From the NCBI RefSeq assembly GCF_000261365.1, contig NZ_AJVC01000004.1, forward strand, positions 1,042,166-1,106,165: 64,000 nt of DNA, in the 5' to 3' direction. The notes under the pieces were generated by a model. It was given only the letters and a program-made list of their open reading frames with translations. It was not told the origin of the DNA and did not search any database. Origin of the DNA: Herbaspirillum sp. GW103 (GTDB taxonomy: Bacteria > Pseudomonadota > Gammaproteobacteria > Burkholderiales > Burkholderiaceae_D). The translations under genes were made by a program, and so were the position numbers. Shown piece by piece: positions 41,202-52,643 of the stretch (the first letter of the stretch is position 1; every line of letters starts with the position of its first letter).

Positions 41202-41840
41202 TCAAGGTTTCCAGTGTACGAAATTCCGATACAGCTGCAAACCCGCCGAAGCACTTTTTTCCGGATGGAACTGGGTTGCAAAGATATTATCGCGGGCCAC
41301 GGCACAAGCGAAGTCACGGCCATAGGGAGTTTGGCCAACGATCTGCGACGTTTCGGCCGGGACGGCGTAATAGCTGTGGACAAAATAGAAGAAGGCGTTA
41401 TCGGCGATGCCTTCCCACAAGGGGTGGGCGCTGGTCTGGTGCACATGGTTCCAGCCCATCTGCGGCACCTTGAACAGCGATCCATCGTCCTGGCGCACGC
41501 CTTCGAGCTCGAAGCGCACCACCTTGCCGGGCAGCAGGCCCAGGCCTGGGGTGTCGCCTTCTTCACTCCAGTCGAACAGCATCTGCTCGCCCACGCACAC
41601 GCCGAACAGCGGCTTGGTGCGGGAGGCTTCGAGCACGGCATCCTGCACGCCGGATTCGCGCAGGCTGCGCATGCAATCGGGCATGGCACCCTGGCCGGGC
41701 AGGACCACGCGGTCGGCGGCGCGGATATCGGCGACCTCGCCGGAGATGCGCACGTCGGCTTCAGGCGCGACATGGCGCAGCGCCTGCGCCACCGAGCGCA
41801 GGTTGCCCATGCCGTAATCGACTACAACAATTTTATTCAT
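41202..41840 (-). CDS. hisH: Imidazole glycerol phosphate synthase, glutaminase subunit
   Basis: 212 residues, class I amidotransferase. [20 protein letters not shown] is the N-terminus; the nucleophile cysteine lies in [12 protein letters not shown], and the His/Glu pair in [13 protein letters not shown]. It feeds ammonia to HisF. It lies 78 bp before hisA and 63 bp after hisB. Confidence 0.97.
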   Translation of the reverse strand: MNKIVVVDYGMGNLRSVAQALRHVAPEADVRISGEVADIRAADRVVLPGQGAMPDCMRSLRESGVQDAVLEASRTKPLFGVCVGEQMLFDWSEEGDTPGLGLLPGKVVRFELEGVRQDDGSLFKVPQMGWNHVHQTSAHPLWEGIADNAFFYFVHSYYAVPAETSQIVGQTPYGRDFACAVARDNIFATQFHPEKSASAGLQLYRNFVHWKP

Positions 41841-41903
41841 GGCGACATTGAACGGTGCTCACGCACCGGGAAACCCAGATGATGTTTAGCGATACCCTGC
41901 GAT

Positions 41904-42500
41904 TTACAGGCTGCCCTTGGTGGACGGAATCGTACCAGCAGCGCGCGCATCGAGTTCGACGGCCATGCGCAGCGCGCGGCCGAAGGCCTTGAACACGGTC
42001 TCGGCCTGGTGGTGGGCATTCACGCCACGCAGGTTGTCCACGTGCAGGGTCACCTGCGCATGGTTGACGAAACCATGGAAGAACTCGCTGGTCAGGTCCA
42101 CATCGAAGGAACCGATCATCGAGCGGGTAAAGGGAATGTGGTATTCCAGGCCGGGACGGCCGGAGAAGTCGATCACCACGCGCGAGAGGGCTTCATCCAG
42201 CGGCACGTAGGCATGGCCGTAGCGGCGGATGCCCTTCTTGTCGCCGATGGCCTTGGCAAAGGCCATGCCCAGGGTGATGCCCACGTCTTCCACCGTATGG
42301 TGCGCGTCGATGTGCAGATCGCCCTTGGCGTGGATATCCAGGTCGATCAGGCCGTGGCGGGCGATCTGGTCCAGCATGTGATCCAGGAAGGGGACGCCGG
42401 TATCCAGCTTCTGCTGGCCGGTGCCATCCAGGTTGATCGCAACGCGGATCTGCGTCTCGTTGGTGTTGCGGACGACTTCCGCGGTTCTCGGTGTAGACAT
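41904..42500 (-). CDS. hisB: Imidazoleglycerol-phosphate dehydratase
   Basis: 198 residues, the stand-alone dehydratase without the phosphatase domain of E. coli HisB. Metal-binding motifs [16 protein letters not shown] and the equivalent [20 protein letters not shown] are visible. It follows hisC by 73 bp. Confidence 0.97.
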   Translation of the reverse strand: MSTPRTAEVVRNTNETQIRVAINLDGTGQQKLDTGVPFLDHMLDQIARHGLIDLDIHAKGDLHIDAHHTVEDVGITLGMAFAKAIGDKKGIRRYGHAYVPLDEALSRVVIDFSGRPGLEYHIPFTRSMIGSFDVDLTSEFFHGFVNHAQVTLHVDNLRGVNAHHQAETVFKAFGRALRMAVELDARAAGTIPSTKGSL

Positions 42501-42573
42501 GGTTGGGGTCAGACGGTGTTCTATCGTTGGGTAATGCTTGATGCCGGCTTGCCTGGGCGGGAGCCTGAATCCT

Positions 42574-43683
42574 TCAGTGCTCTCGCAGTGCTTCTTTCAG
42601 GGCCGTCAGAAAAATGCGGTTTTCTTCATCTGAACTGACGGTAATACGCAAACAGTTTCGCAGCAATACGTGCATTCTACCGGCATTTTTGACAAGTACC
42701 CTGCGCGCCAGCAATGCAGCGCTGACTTTATCGGCATCCGGGACGCGGATCAGGATGAAATTGGCCGCCGAGGCAAACACCTCCACCCCTTCCAGCGCCG
42801 CCAGCCGCGCTGCCAGTGCGCCGCGCGCCTCACGCAGTTGTGCCGCCTGCGCCTCCAGCACCGGCAGGTGCTCCAGCACCAACAGCGCCGCCGCCTCGGT
42901 CAGCACGTTGACGTTGTAGGGCGGGCGCACCTTGTCCAATTCACGCAACAGGGCCGGGGCCGCCGACAGGTAGCCCAGGCGGATGCCTGCCAGGCCCAGC
43001 TTGGAGACGGTGCGCATGACGATCAGGTTGTTGTGCTGCGGCAATGCGGGCATCAGCGTCGAGACGGCAAAGGGTTGATAGGCTTCGTCCACCACCACCA
43101 GGCCGTAGGGCGCGGCGGCTTCGATGATGCGCAACACCTCGGCCATCGGATAGAGCGTGCCGGTCGGATTGTTGGGATAGCCCAGCCAGGTGATGACGGG
43201 CTTGTGTTGCTCGATGGCGGCCAGCATGGCCGGCAAGTCCAGTGTCAGGTCCGCGCGCAGCGGCACGCCTACGTAGTCCAGGCCAGCCATCTTGGCCGAG
43301 ATGCCGTACATGACGAAACCCGGCTCCGGCGCCAAGACGGTACGCCCCGGCATGGCACAGGCCACGCAGAGCATGGTGATGAGCTCATCCGAACCATTGC
43401 CCAGCAGGACGTCATATCCCTCGGGCACACCCAGCTGTGCGCAGATCGCCGCCTTCAGGCGCGTATAGGACGGCACCGGATAACGGTTCAACGCCAGTGC
43501 CGCCAGTCGCTGCGCCAGTTCGTCACGCAAGGCCGGCGGCAGCAGGTAGGGATTTTCCATGGCATCGAGCTTGACCATCCCTTCGGCCGAGGGCACGTGA
43601 TAGGACTGCCAACCGCGCACCAGCGGGCGGATCACGTTGGCCACCAGGTCGTCCACGGTCTCAGGCTTGGAGGGATTCATCAT
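42574..43683 (-). CDS. hisC: Histidinol-phosphate aminotransferase
   Basis: 369 residues, fold-type I PLP enzyme. The PLP lysine is in [33 protein letters not shown] and [14 protein letters not shown] are cofactor-site segments. Its start overlaps the end of the upstream methyltransferase gene by 23 bp, so the two are translationally linked. Confidence 0.96.
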   Translation of the reverse strand: MMNPSKPETVDDLVANVIRPLVRGWQSYHVPSAEGMVKLDAMENPYLLPPALRDELAQRLAALALNRYPVPSYTRLKAAICAQLGVPEGYDVLLGNGSDELITMLCVACAMPGRTVLAPEPGFVMYGISAKMAGLDYVGVPLRADLTLDLPAMLAAIEQHKPVITWLGYPNNPTGTLYPMAEVLRIIEAAAPYGLVVVDEAYQPFAVSTLMPALPQHNNLIVMRTVSKLGLAGIRLGYLSAAPALLRELDKVRPPYNVNVLTEAAALLVLEHLPVLEAQAAQLREARGALAARLAALEGVEVFASAANFILIRVPDADKVSAALLARRVLVKNAGRMHVLLRNCLRITVSSDEENRIFLTALKEALREH

Positions 43684-44497
43684 CTAGGCTCGCAGGCGCC
43701 GGCGCATCGAGAGCGTCGAGACGCTGGCGGATCAGTTCGCAATAATCGGGATTGAGTTCAAAGCCGGTGAAGTGGCGTCCGCAACGGCGTGCTGCCACGG
43801 CCGTGGTGCCGCTGCCCATGAAGGGATCGAGCACCACGCCGCCGGGCGGGCATGAGGCTTTGACCATGCGCTCCACCACTTCCAGGGGTTTTTGCGTGGG
43901 ATGGTCGGCGCGCTCCTTGTGCTCGCGGTGCAATCGCGAGACGCTCCACACATCCTTGGGGTTGTAGCCCATTTCCAGCCACTTGGCCCCGACGAAGATG
44001 GAGCGTGAACGCGCCTTCTTGGTCTGGGCATCGTAGGGAATGCGGATGGCATCGAGATCAAAGAAATAATCCTTGGCCCGCGCGAAGAAACCGATGGTGT
44101 CATGCACCGACGAATAACGCCGGGTGCTGCCGCCCATGGAGGGCACGCGACGATCCCAGATGATCTCGTTGATCATGGTCATGCGCTGCTTCAACATCAC
44201 GAAGATCTCCGGCGAATTGCGCCAGGTCAGGAAGATGTAGAGGCTGCCATTGGGCTTCAGCTTGGGCAGCGCGGCATCGACCCACTGCTCGGTCCAGGCC
44301 AGGTAGGCAGCGGTATCGAGCTTGTCGGAATCATTGCCGTAATCCTTGCCCAGTCCGTAGGGAGGATCGGCGATCATCAGATCGACGCTGCCATCGGGAA
44401 CCCGCGCCAGGCCGGCAGCGACCGAGAGCGCATCCTCGCAAAATACGCGGTCCAGCCAGCCGGCGCCTGCAAGGGAGTCGGTGGCGGAGGTCATCAT
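43661..44497 (-). CDS. Solitary DNA adenine-type methyltransferase inside the his operon
   Basis: 278 residues from ATG 44497 (a second ATG follows at once). Motif [19 protein letters not shown] comes first and the SAM-binding motif I region [16 protein letters not shown] last, the beta-class order; [20 protein letters not shown] lies between. It resembles YhdJ/CcrM-type N6-adenine or N4-cytosine methylases. No restriction endonuclease is nearby. It starts 1 bp after hisD and overlaps hisC by 23 bp, so it is locked into the operon. The target sequence cannot be read from the protein. Confidence 0.9.
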   Translation of the reverse strand: MMTSATDSLAGAGWLDRVFCEDALSVAAGLARVPDGSVDLMIADPPYGLGKDYGNDSDKLDTAAYLAWTEQWVDAALPKLKPNGSLYIFLTWRNSPEIFVMLKQRMTMINEIIWDRRVPSMGGSTRRYSSVHDTIGFFARAKDYFFDLDAIRIPYDAQTKKARSRSIFVGAKWLEMGYNPKDVWSVSRLHREHKERADHPTQKPLEVVERMVKASCPPGGVVLDPFMGSGTTAVAARRCGRHFTGFELNPDYCELIRQRLDALDAPAPASLDDESLQA

Positions 44498-44498
44498 C

Positions 44499-45815
44499 TC
44501 ACTTCTTGAGCCGCAATTCGGCCGAGCGGGCGTGGGCCTGCAGACCCTCGCCATAAGCCAGTTCAGCGGCAATCCTGCCCAGCGTCTGCGCGCCCTCTTC
44601 CGACACGCGGATGATGCTGGAACGCTTCTGGAAGTCATACACGCCCAGCGGCGAGGAGAAACGCGCCGTACGCGAAGTCGGCAGCACGTGATTGGGACCG
44701 GCGCAATAATCACCCAGCGATTCGGACGAGAAACGGCCCAGGAACATGGCCCCGGCGTGACGGATCTGGTCGGCCCACTGCTGCGGTTCCTGCGCGGAAA
44801 TCTCCAGGTGCTCGGCGGCGATCATGTTGGCGATCTCGCAGGCTTCCTCCATGTCGCGCACCTTGACCAGGGCGCCACGGTCGGTCAGCGAAGTACGGAT
44901 CACGTCCTTGCGCGGCATGTCTTCCAGCAGGCGATTGATCGAGGCTTCGACCTTGGCGATGTAGTCCGCATCCGGGCACAGCAGGATGGATTGCGCCAGT
45001 TCATCGTGCTCGGCTTGCGAAAACAGGTCCATGGCGATCCAGTCCGGATCGGTGGCACCGTCACAGATGACCAGAATCTCGGAGGGACCTGCGATCATGT
45101 CGATCCCCACCACGCCGAACACGCGGCGCTTGGCAGCAGCAACGTAGGCATTGCCCGGCCCGACGATCTTGTCCACCTGCGGAATGGTGGCGGTGCCATA
45201 GGCCAGCGCGCCCACGGCTTGCGCACCACCGATGGTGAAGACGCGGTCCACGCCGGCAATGGCAGCGGCGGCCAGCACCAGTTCATTCTTTACGCCATCG
45301 GGCGTGGGCACGACCATGATGACTTCCTGCACACCGGCCACCTTGGCCGGAATCGCATTCATCAGCACCGATGACGGATAAGCTGCCTTGCCGCCAGGCA
45401 CGTAGATACCCACGCGATCCAGCGGCGTGACCTTCTGGCCCAGTTCGGTACCATCGGCTTCGCGATAGAGGAAACCATCGGAGCCGCATTCCTTCTTCTG
45501 GCGCTCATGATAGGCGCGCACGCGGTCGGCGGCGGTCTGCAGCGCATGGCGGCGTGCCTCGGGCAACCCGGCCAGTGCAGCTTGCAGCGCATCCTTGCCG
45601 ATCTCCAGAGCGGCCACGGAAGTGGCCTGCAGGCGGTCGAAACGCTGGGTATATTCCAGCACGGCGGCGTCACCGCGCGCCTTCACGTCGGCCAGGATGG
45701 TGGCCGCAGCGCGGTCGATGGCTTCGTCCTCGCTGGCTTCGAAGGCCAGCACGGCCGACAGCTTGTCACGGAAGCCGGCATCGGCGGAATCGAGTTTTCG
45801 GATGGCAATGCTCAT
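44499..45815 (-). CDS. hisD: Histidinol dehydrogenase
   Basis: 438 residues from ATG 45815. [56 protein letters not shown] and [14 protein letters not shown] are signature segments of this zinc- and NAD-dependent enzyme for the last two steps. It follows hisG by 40 bp and ends 1 bp before the methyltransferase. Confidence 0.97.
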   Translation of the reverse strand: MSIAIRKLDSADAGFRDKLSAVLAFEASEDEAIDRAAATILADVKARGDAAVLEYTQRFDRLQATSVAALEIGKDALQAALAGLPEARRHALQTAADRVRAYHERQKKECGSDGFLYREADGTELGQKVTPLDRVGIYVPGGKAAYPSSVLMNAIPAKVAGVQEVIMVVPTPDGVKNELVLAAAAIAGVDRVFTIGGAQAVGALAYGTATIPQVDKIVGPGNAYVAAAKRRVFGVVGIDMIAGPSEILVICDGATDPDWIAMDLFSQAEHDELAQSILLCPDADYIAKVEASINRLLEDMPRKDVIRTSLTDRGALVKVRDMEEACEIANMIAAEHLEISAQEPQQWADQIRHAGAMFLGRFSSESLGDYCAGPNHVLPTSRTARFSSPLGVYDFQKRSSIIRVSEEGAQTLGRIAAELAYGEGLQAHARSAELRLKK

Positions 45816-45855
45816 GGTCTCACCTGCTCTGCGAGGATGTCTGGGGTCGTGGGAA

Positions 45856-46506
45856 TTACTTGGCCTTGGAAGCCTTCTCGAAGGCATCGAGAATCGGCTG
45901 CAGGCGCTCGCGCTTCAACTTCAGCGCGGCCTGGTTCACCACCAGGCGCGAGGAGATATCGATGATGTGCTCGACTTCCACCAGCTTGTTGGCACGCAGC
46001 GTACCGCCAGTGCTGACCAGGTCGACGATGGCATCCGACAGGCCCACCAGCGGGCCCAGTTCCATCGAGCCATACAGCTTGATCAGGTCGACGTGCACAC
46101 CCTTGGCAGCGAAGTGCTCGCGCGCGGTATTGACGTACTTGGTCACCACGCGTAGGCGCGCACCCTGGCGCACTGCGTTGGCGTAGTCGAAACCTTCCTG
46201 CACCGCCACCGACAGGCGGCACTTGGCGATGTTCAGGTCGATGGGCTGGTACAGGCCTTCACCGCCGTGTTCCATCAGCACGTCCTTGCCGGCCACGCCG
46301 AAGTCGGCCGCGCCGTATTGCACGTAGGTCGGCACGTCCGAGGCGCGCACGATGATCACGCGCACGTCGGGGTCATTGGTCGGCAGGATCAGCTTGCGCG
46401 AGGATTCCGGATCCTCGGCCACGGTGATGCCGGCGGCTTTGAGCAGCGGCAGGGTCTCTTCGAAAATACGGCCCTTGGAGAGCGCCAGCGTCAGTTGTTG
46501 GGTCAT
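45856..46506 (-). CDS. hisG: ATP phosphoribosyltransferase, short form
   Basis: 216 residues from ATG 46506. [40 protein letters not shown] and [18 protein letters not shown] are typical. The length is that of the short form, which lacks the C-terminal regulatory domain and needs HisZ; hisZ is not in the window. First committed step of histidine synthesis. It lies 25 bp after murA. Confidence 0.97.
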   Translation of the reverse strand: MTQQLTLALSKGRIFEETLPLLKAAGITVAEDPESSRKLILPTNDPDVRVIIVRASDVPTYVQYGAADFGVAGKDVLMEHGGEGLYQPIDLNIAKCRLSVAVQEGFDYANAVRQGARLRVVTKYVNTAREHFAAKGVHVDLIKLYGSMELGPLVGLSDAIVDLVSTGGTLRANKLVEVEHIIDISSRLVVNQAALKLKRERLQPILDAFEKASKAK

Positions 46507-46531
46507 GATGGTGTACTTTTTGTGGAATCCG

Positions 46532-47797
<1,266 letters not shown>

Positions 47798-48034
47798 TTA
47801 TTTCTGGAATTCTTCGGGAGTCAGGGTCTTCATCGACAGCGCGTGAATTTCTTCGCGCATGCGGTCACCCAGCGCGGCATAGACCAGCTGGTGACGCTGG
47901 ATCAGGCGCTTGCCGGCAAACGCCTCGGCGACGATAACGGCGGTGAAGTGCTGGCCATCGCCCTCCACTTCGAGGTGCTGGCACTCCAGGCCGGCGGCGA
48001 TGTAGCTTTTGACGAGTTCAGGTGTGGGTAGCAT
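47798..48034 (-). CDS. BolA family protein (IbaG-like)
   Basis: 78 residues. LPTPELVKSYIAAGLECQHL and RLIQRHQLVYAALGDRMREE are the BolA fold; the conserved histidine (QRHQLVY) can bind a 2Fe-2S cluster with a monothiol glutaredoxin. Its place just before murA matches E. coli ibaG. Confidence 0.92.
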   Translation of the reverse strand: MLPTPELVKSYIAAGLECQHLEVEGDGQHFTAVIVAEAFAGKRLIQRHQLVYAALGDRMREEIHALSMKTLTPEEFQK

Positions 48035-48081
48035 GTTGAGGCTCTTCACGGGAATGGGGGAGATGGCGGGGCGCAGGGTGT

Positions 48082-48846
48082 TCAATGCGAACCTGCCCGC
48101 AGCTTGTAGCCGCTCTTGAGCATGCGCACGGCCAGGGTAGACAGCGCCACGAAGAACACGGCGACGATACCGAGGCTGGTCATGGGGGGAATGTCGGACT
48201 GGCCGAAGAAGCCATAACGAAAGCCGTCGATCATATAAAAAAACGGGTTGAAATGCGATACCGCCTGCCAGAACGGAGGCAGCGAGTGTATCGAATAGAA
48301 CACGCCGGCCAGGAAGGTCAGCGGCACGATCAGGAAATTCTGGAACGCCGCCAGCTGGTCGAACTTCTCGGCCCAGATGCCCGCGATCAGCCCCATGGTG
48401 CCCAGGATGCCTGCGCCCAGCAGGGCAAACACCAGGATCCACAGCGGCGCCACGAAGTCCAGGTGGCCGAACCACGCGGTCACCACGAACACGCCCGCGC
48501 CCACCATCAGGCCGCGCACCACGGCCGCCAGCACGTAGCCGCCGAACAGTTCCCAGTGCGACAAGGGCGTCAACAGCACGAACACCAGGTTGCCGGTGAT
48601 CTTGGACTGGATCAGCGAAGAAGAACTGTTGGCAAAGGCATTCTGCAACACGCTCATCATCACCAGGCCCGGCACCAGGAAGCCGGTGTAGTTCACCCCC
48701 GGATAGACCTGCACGCGATCCTGCAGTACGTGGCCGAAGATCAGCAGGTACAGCAGGGCCGTGACGATGGGCGCGGTGATGGTCTGGGTGGCCACCTTCC
48801 AGAAACGCAGGATTTCCTTGTAGAACAGGGTACGGAAACCAATCAT
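48082..48846 (-). CDS. ABC-2 type transporter permease (YadH-like)
   Basis: 254 residues with six hydrophobic segments. The N-terminal amphipathic start MIGFRTLFYKEILRFWKVAT and PLTFLAGVFYSIHSLPPFW are typical of the family. It partners the ATPase gene, with 4 bp overlap. The substrate is unknown. Confidence 0.93.
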   Translation of the reverse strand: MIGFRTLFYKEILRFWKVATQTITAPIVTALLYLLIFGHVLQDRVQVYPGVNYTGFLVPGLVMMSVLQNAFANSSSSLIQSKITGNLVFVLLTPLSHWELFGGYVLAAVVRGLMVGAGVFVVTAWFGHLDFVAPLWILVFALLGAGILGTMGLIAGIWAEKFDQLAAFQNFLIVPLTFLAGVFYSIHSLPPFWQAVSHFNPFFYMIDGFRYGFFGQSDIPPMTSLGIVAVFFVALSTLAVRMLKSGYKLRAGSH

Positions 48847-49754
48847 TTTTCATCTCCCATGATCTGGATGAAGACGTCTTCCAGGTCGGCCTGCTGCAAC
48901 TGCAGATCGTCGATCTCCGCGCCCGAGGCGCGCAGCGTGGCCAGGATGGGTTCGACTTCCTTGTAGTCCGTCACGCGCAGCGTGAATTTATTGCCCGACA
49001 ACAGCTCTTCCGGATGGGTGACCAGTGCCTTCAAGCCATCGGGCAGGCTGCCGCGCTTCAAGCGCAACAGCATCTGCGAACCGGAGATGCGGCGAATCAG
49101 GGCCTCGGTCGAATCCAGCGCCACCACACGGCCGAACTTCAACATGGCGATGCGATTGCACAAGGCCTGGGCTTCTTCCAGATAGTGCGTGGTCAGCACG
49201 ATGGTATGCCCTTCGCGGTTCAGGCGTCCGATGAACTGCCACAGGGTCTGGCGCAATTCCACATCCACCCCGGCGGTCGGTTCGTCCAGCACGATCACGG
49301 GTGGCTTGTGTACCAGCGCCTGGGCCACCAGCACGCGCCGCTTCATGCCGCCGGACAGCGCGCGCATGTTGGTATCGGCCTTGTTGGTGAGGTCGAGGTT
49401 TTCCATGACCTCGTCGATCCACTTGTCGTTATTGGTCAGACCGAAATAGCCGGACTGCATGCGCAAGGTCTCGCGCACGGTGAAGAAGGGATCGAAGACC
49501 AGCTCCTGCGGCACCACGCCCAGGTTCATGCGGGCGCCGCGATAGTCGCTCACCACGTCATGCCCGTGAATGGTGACCGAGCCCGAATCGGCCCGGTTCA
49601 AGCCGGCAATGATGGAAATGAGCGTGGTCTTGCCGGCCCCGTTGGGACCGAGCAGACCGAAGAATTCACCTTCTTCGATCGCCAGGGATACGCCACCCAG
49701 CGCCTGCAGGGACTGGTAGCGCTTCTTGATGTCTGTGATTTGGAGAGCGGCCAT
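48843..49754 (-). CDS. ABC transporter ATP-binding protein (YadG-like)
   Basis: 303 residues. Walker A GPNGAGKTTLIS, signature ALSGGMKRRVLVAQALVHKP, Walker B VIVLDEPTAG and switch His in LTTHYLEEAQAL are all intact. The C-terminal 80 residues are the usual extension of ABC-2 exporters. It pairs with the downstream permease and lies behind a long gene-free leader. Confidence 0.95.
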   Translation of the reverse strand: MAALQITDIKKRYQSLQALGGVSLAIEEGEFFGLLGPNGAGKTTLISIIAGLNRADSGSVTIHGHDVVSDYRGARMNLGVVPQELVFDPFFTVRETLRMQSGYFGLTNNDKWIDEVMENLDLTNKADTNMRALSGGMKRRVLVAQALVHKPPVIVLDEPTAGVDVELRQTLWQFIGRLNREGHTIVLTTHYLEEAQALCNRIAMLKFGRVVALDSTEALIRRISGSQMLLRLKRGSLPDGLKALVTHPEELLSGNKFTLRVTDYKEVEPILATLRASGAEIDDLQLQQADLEDVFIQIMGDEK

Positions 49755-50019
49755 TGCCTCGCCCGTTCAATACGTTACTTGCCAGAAAGAAATAAGGAGC
49801 CAGGAGTTCCACCGGGGAATCCGCTGTCCACCTCGCCCTGGCTGCGCCATGCTCTCCGCTGGGGAGGCAGGCTGTCGCAGCCATCTTGTCGTTGTGCCAT
49901 GAAAAATAGCGCAGTGTTTCGGTGTTGCCGTCGGCATTGCCGACAGGCAGGAGATTGCCTGGACGGAAAGCTTATCCGCGGCCAAGGCTGCCGACGCGCC
50001 TGCAAAACCTTCGATTATA
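49755..50019 (-). promoter_or_regulatory. Gene-free leader before the ABC exporter, with -10 and hairpins
   Basis: No gene is visible from 49755 to 50095. On the minus strand TATAAT lies at 50014-50019 (no good -35), predicting a leader of about 250 nt. Inverted repeats within it: AGCCAGG/CCTGGCT (49798-49804 and 49837-49843), GTCGGC/GCCGAC (49930-49935 and 49939-49944) and CAGGCA/TGCCTG (49944-49949 and 49956-49961). It may be a structured regulatory RNA; no known riboswitch is recognised. Confidence 0.45.
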
Positions 50020-50095
50020 GGGGAATTCGATATTCGGGGCCGCCCCGGACGGGCTTCCCGGCGTCCGGGAGCCCGGACGACTGGGGAGAGCGCGA

Positions 50096-50389
50096 TCAGT
50101 GATGTCGATCAGTCGCGGAAGTCGGCGCGCTGGCGCCTTGCAGCAAGGCGGTCACACCGTAGAGGTCGGCCAGGCTTTGCAAATTGGCGGGCAAGACCCC
50201 GAACTCCAGTGCCGCACCACGACCGGCTGCAGCGCGCCGCCAGGCCAGCAGGGTCGCCACCGCCGAGGAATCGACCACGACCACCTCGCTGACGTCGATG
50301 CTGGCCTGGCCGGCGGCGATGGCCGACAGGCCCTGGCGCAACACCGAGCTGGCATTGGTGAAGGTCAACGAGGCGCCGGGCTTGAACAT
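50096..50389 (-). CDS. mlaB: STAS-domain protein MlaB
   Basis: 97 residues, a single STAS domain: TNASSVLRQGLSAIAAGQAS, then IDVSEVVVVDSSAVATLLAW with the conserved DSSAVATLL segment. In E. coli MlaB binds MlaF and is needed for transporter activity. Last gene of the mla cluster, 57 bp after mlaC. Confidence 0.9.
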   Translation of the reverse strand: MFKPGASLTFTNASSVLRQGLSAIAAGQASIDVSEVVVVDSSAVATLLAWRRAAAGRGAALEFGVLPANLQSLADLYGVTALLQGASAPTSATDRHH

Positions 50390-50446
50390 GATGCGCTCTT
50401 TCGGATCAGGGGTCAGTGGTCGAGGGTCGGTCAGCAGTGACGGCGA

Positions 50447-51082
50447 TTACTTCTTGCCGCGCGCGGCCAGTTGCTGGTTCTTGTCCGTCAGGGCCTTGAT
50501 CAGACCGTCGATGCCGCCCTTGTTGATCTCGCTGGAGAAGGTACCGCGATAGGCTTCCACCAGCCAGGCGCCCAGCACGTTGACGTCATACAGCTTCCAG
50601 CCGTCGGCCTTCTTTTCCAGGCGATAGCTCAGCTGGATCGGCTCGCCACCGCGCGAGGAGATGACCTGCGAGTTCACTTCCACTTCGGTATCGGTCGGCG
50701 CAGCGCGCAGCGGCTTGAATTCGATCTTCTGGTCGCGCACCTGCGACAGCGCGCCGGCATAGGTGAACACCAGCAGGCTACGGAACTGGGTGATCAGCTG
50801 CTTTTGCTGCTCAGGCGTCGCCTGGCGCCAGTAGCGGCCGGCGGCCAGTTGGGTCATGCGCTCGAAATCCACGTAGGGCAGGATCTTCTGCTCCACCAGC
50901 TGCATGATGCGGGCGTTGTTGCCGGCCTGGATGTCCTTGTCGTTCCTGGCAGTATCCAGAACTTCGGAACTGATGCGCTTGACCAGCGCATCCGGGGCCT
51001 CCTGGGCCGATGCGGCGCCGGAGAAGGACAGCGCCGGAACGGCAAAGGCGGCGATGGCGAAAAGTTTGGTAAGCATCTTCAT
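50447..51082 (-). CDS. mlaC: Phospholipid-binding periplasmic protein MlaC
   Basis: 211 residues from ATG 51082. A signal peptide ends at ASAQEAP. VEQKILPYVDFERMTQLAAG then RYWRQATPEQQKQLITQFRS and the C-terminal LYDVNVLGAWLVEAYRGTFS are diagnostic. It ferries phospholipid between MlaA and MlaFEDB. A 267-bp gap separates it from mlaA, so it may have its own promoter. Confidence 0.95.
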   Translation of the reverse strand: MKMLTKLFAIAAFAVPALSFSGAASAQEAPDALVKRISSEVLDTARNDKDIQAGNNARIMQLVEQKILPYVDFERMTQLAAGRYWRQATPEQQKQLITQFRSLLVFTYAGALSQVRDQKIEFKPLRAAPTDTEVEVNSQVISSRGGEPIQLSYRLEKKADGWKLYDVNVLGAWLVEAYRGTFSSEINKGGIDGLIKALTDKNQQLAARGKK

Positions 51083-51299
51083 AAGTCGGTTTTCCATTCG
51101 AGTCGGCAGAAGGCGCCGGGGCTGCCCGGTGGCGTCGCGCTGTAAGGCGCGCCGACGGCAGCTGGCGTTGTCCTTCGAAACCCGCCCGGGAGCGGGGTTC
51201 CCGCGCCGTCACAGTTCGGCACGGATGTTACAGATTGCCCTGAGGGGAGACTGCACGAAAAGCGCAGATTGGGCAGTTCGGCCACATTTCAAGACCAAA

Positions 51300-51315
51300 G
51301 CGCCCCTGCGGGCGC
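51300..51315 (-). terminator. GC-rich hairpin after mlaA
   Basis: GCGCCC/GGGCGC with a four-base loop lies 34 bp past the mlaA stop, followed on the minus strand by TTTGGTCTT. A weak terminator or attenuator between mlaA and mlaC is possible. The rest of 51083-51349 shows no gene. Confidence 0.4.
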
Positions 51316-51349
51316 CCCGGAGGTTACACCCGCGAGGCGATCCGGGCCA

Positions 51350-52096
51350 TCAGGGCTTGATGGTTTCTTCCTTCTGCTCACTGCCACCGGAGGCACCGTT
51401 GATCTGGCTCTGGCGGCGTTGCAGGTAGGCATCGCGCACGAAGTCATACTTGTCCAGTGCGGCATCTTCCAGCAGGGTCGAGGCATCCAGCAGTTGGGCG
51501 CGACGGTCGACGATGCGGACCACCGCACCGACATTGCGCCAGCGGGTCGGACGCTTGTAGGTCCACAGGTCGCCGTACAGGTCCACCGGCATGCCGGCGG
51601 TGTCGCGCAGCGTGGAGGGACCGAAGAACGGCAGCACCACGTAGGGACCGGAGCCGACGCCCCACTTGCCCAGGGTCTGGCCGAAATCGGACTTCTCACG
51701 CGGCAGACGCGCTTCGGTCGCCACGTCCAGCACGCCACCCAGACCGAAGGTCGTGTTGATGGCCACACGCATGAAGGTCGAGACCCCCTGCTCGATGCGG
51801 CCCTGCAGCAGCTGGTTGATGGACGACCAGACATCGCCGATGTTGCCGAAGAAGTTGCCCACGCCGCGCTGGACCGGCGTCGGCACCACGGTGTCGTAGG
51901 CTTGCGCAGCCGGCTTCAGGGCCACCTTGTCGACCGTGTCGTTGAAGCTGAACATGGTGCGGTTGAAGCCTTCCAGCGGATCCTTGGGATTGTTGCTGGT
52001 GCTGGCACAGCCGGTCAGGGCGGCGGCAGCAAGGGCGAAGGCGCCGAGGCGGCCTGCATAAGCGGTGCTGATGGTTTTTTTATTCATTTGATTCAT
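51350..52096 (-). CDS. mlaA: Outer-membrane lipoprotein MlaA (VacJ)
   Basis: 248 residues. Lipobox ALTGC with lipidated Cys at about 30; DPLEGFNRTMFSFNDTVDKV, GVGNFFGNIGDVWSSINQLL and GPYVVLPFFGPSTLRDTAG are signature segments. It removes phospholipid from the outer leaflet of the outer membrane. An in-frame ATG three codons later is possible. It overlaps mlaD by 4 bp. Confidence 0.95.
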   Translation of the reverse strand: MNQMNKKTISTAYAGRLGAFALAAAALTGCASTSNNPKDPLEGFNRTMFSFNDTVDKVALKPAAQAYDTVVPTPVQRGVGNFFGNIGDVWSSINQLLQGRIEQGVSTFMRVAINTTFGLGGVLDVATEARLPREKSDFGQTLGKWGVGSGPYVVLPFFGPSTLRDTAGMPVDLYGDLWTYKRPTRWRNVGAVVRIVDRRAQLLDASTLLEDAALDKYDFVRDAYLQRRQSQINGASGGSEQKEETIKP

Positions 52097-52569
52097 TTGG
52101 AATCATCCTTTCCCTCTGCCGCCTTGCTGTACAGGAACTGACCGATCAGGTTTTCCAGCACGATCGCGGATTGTGTCATCTTAATCGTATCGCCCGCAGC
52201 CAGGTTAGCAGTATCGCCGCCCGGCTCGATGCCGATGTATTGTTCACCCAACAGGCCCGAGGTCAGGATCTTGGCCGAGCTGTCCTTGGGGAATTTGTAG
52301 CCCTCGTCCATGTTCAGCGTGACCACGGCACGGAAGGTCTGGTCATCGAAACGGATCGAGTCCACCCGGCCCACCACCACGCCGGCACTCTTGACGGCCG
52401 CACGCGACTTGAGGCCGCCGATGTTGTCAAAATTGGCCTTGAGGGCATAGGTCTTCTGGCCAAAGGACATCGAGCTCATGTTGCCCACCTTGAGCGCCAG
52501 GAACGCCAGTGCCGCCACACCGGCCAGCACGAAGATTCCCACCCAGGCATCCAGAGATTTACGTTGCAT
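52093..52569 (-). CDS. mlaD: Phospholipid transport MCE protein MlaD
   Basis: 158 residues from ATG 52569 (an ATG ten codons upstream is less likely). One N-terminal membrane span (WVGIFVLAGVAALAFLALKV) and a single MCE domain (TYALKANFDNIGGLKSRAAV, KSAGVVVGRVDSI, SGLLGEQYIGIEPGG). It forms the hexameric ring of the transporter. Confidence 0.96.
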   Translation of the reverse strand: MQRKSLDAWVGIFVLAGVAALAFLALKVGNMSSMSFGQKTYALKANFDNIGGLKSRAAVKSAGVVVGRVDSIRFDDQTFRAVVTLNMDEGYKFPKDSSAKILTSGLLGEQYIGIEPGGDTANLAAGDTIKMTQSAIVLENLIGQFLYSKAAEGKDDSK

Positions 52570-52643
52570 ATTCAACCCTTTTTCTACCCTTTTATTCACA
52601 TCATTGCGCCCTCACCGGGCGCCAGTCCAAGTACTGTGGCCGC

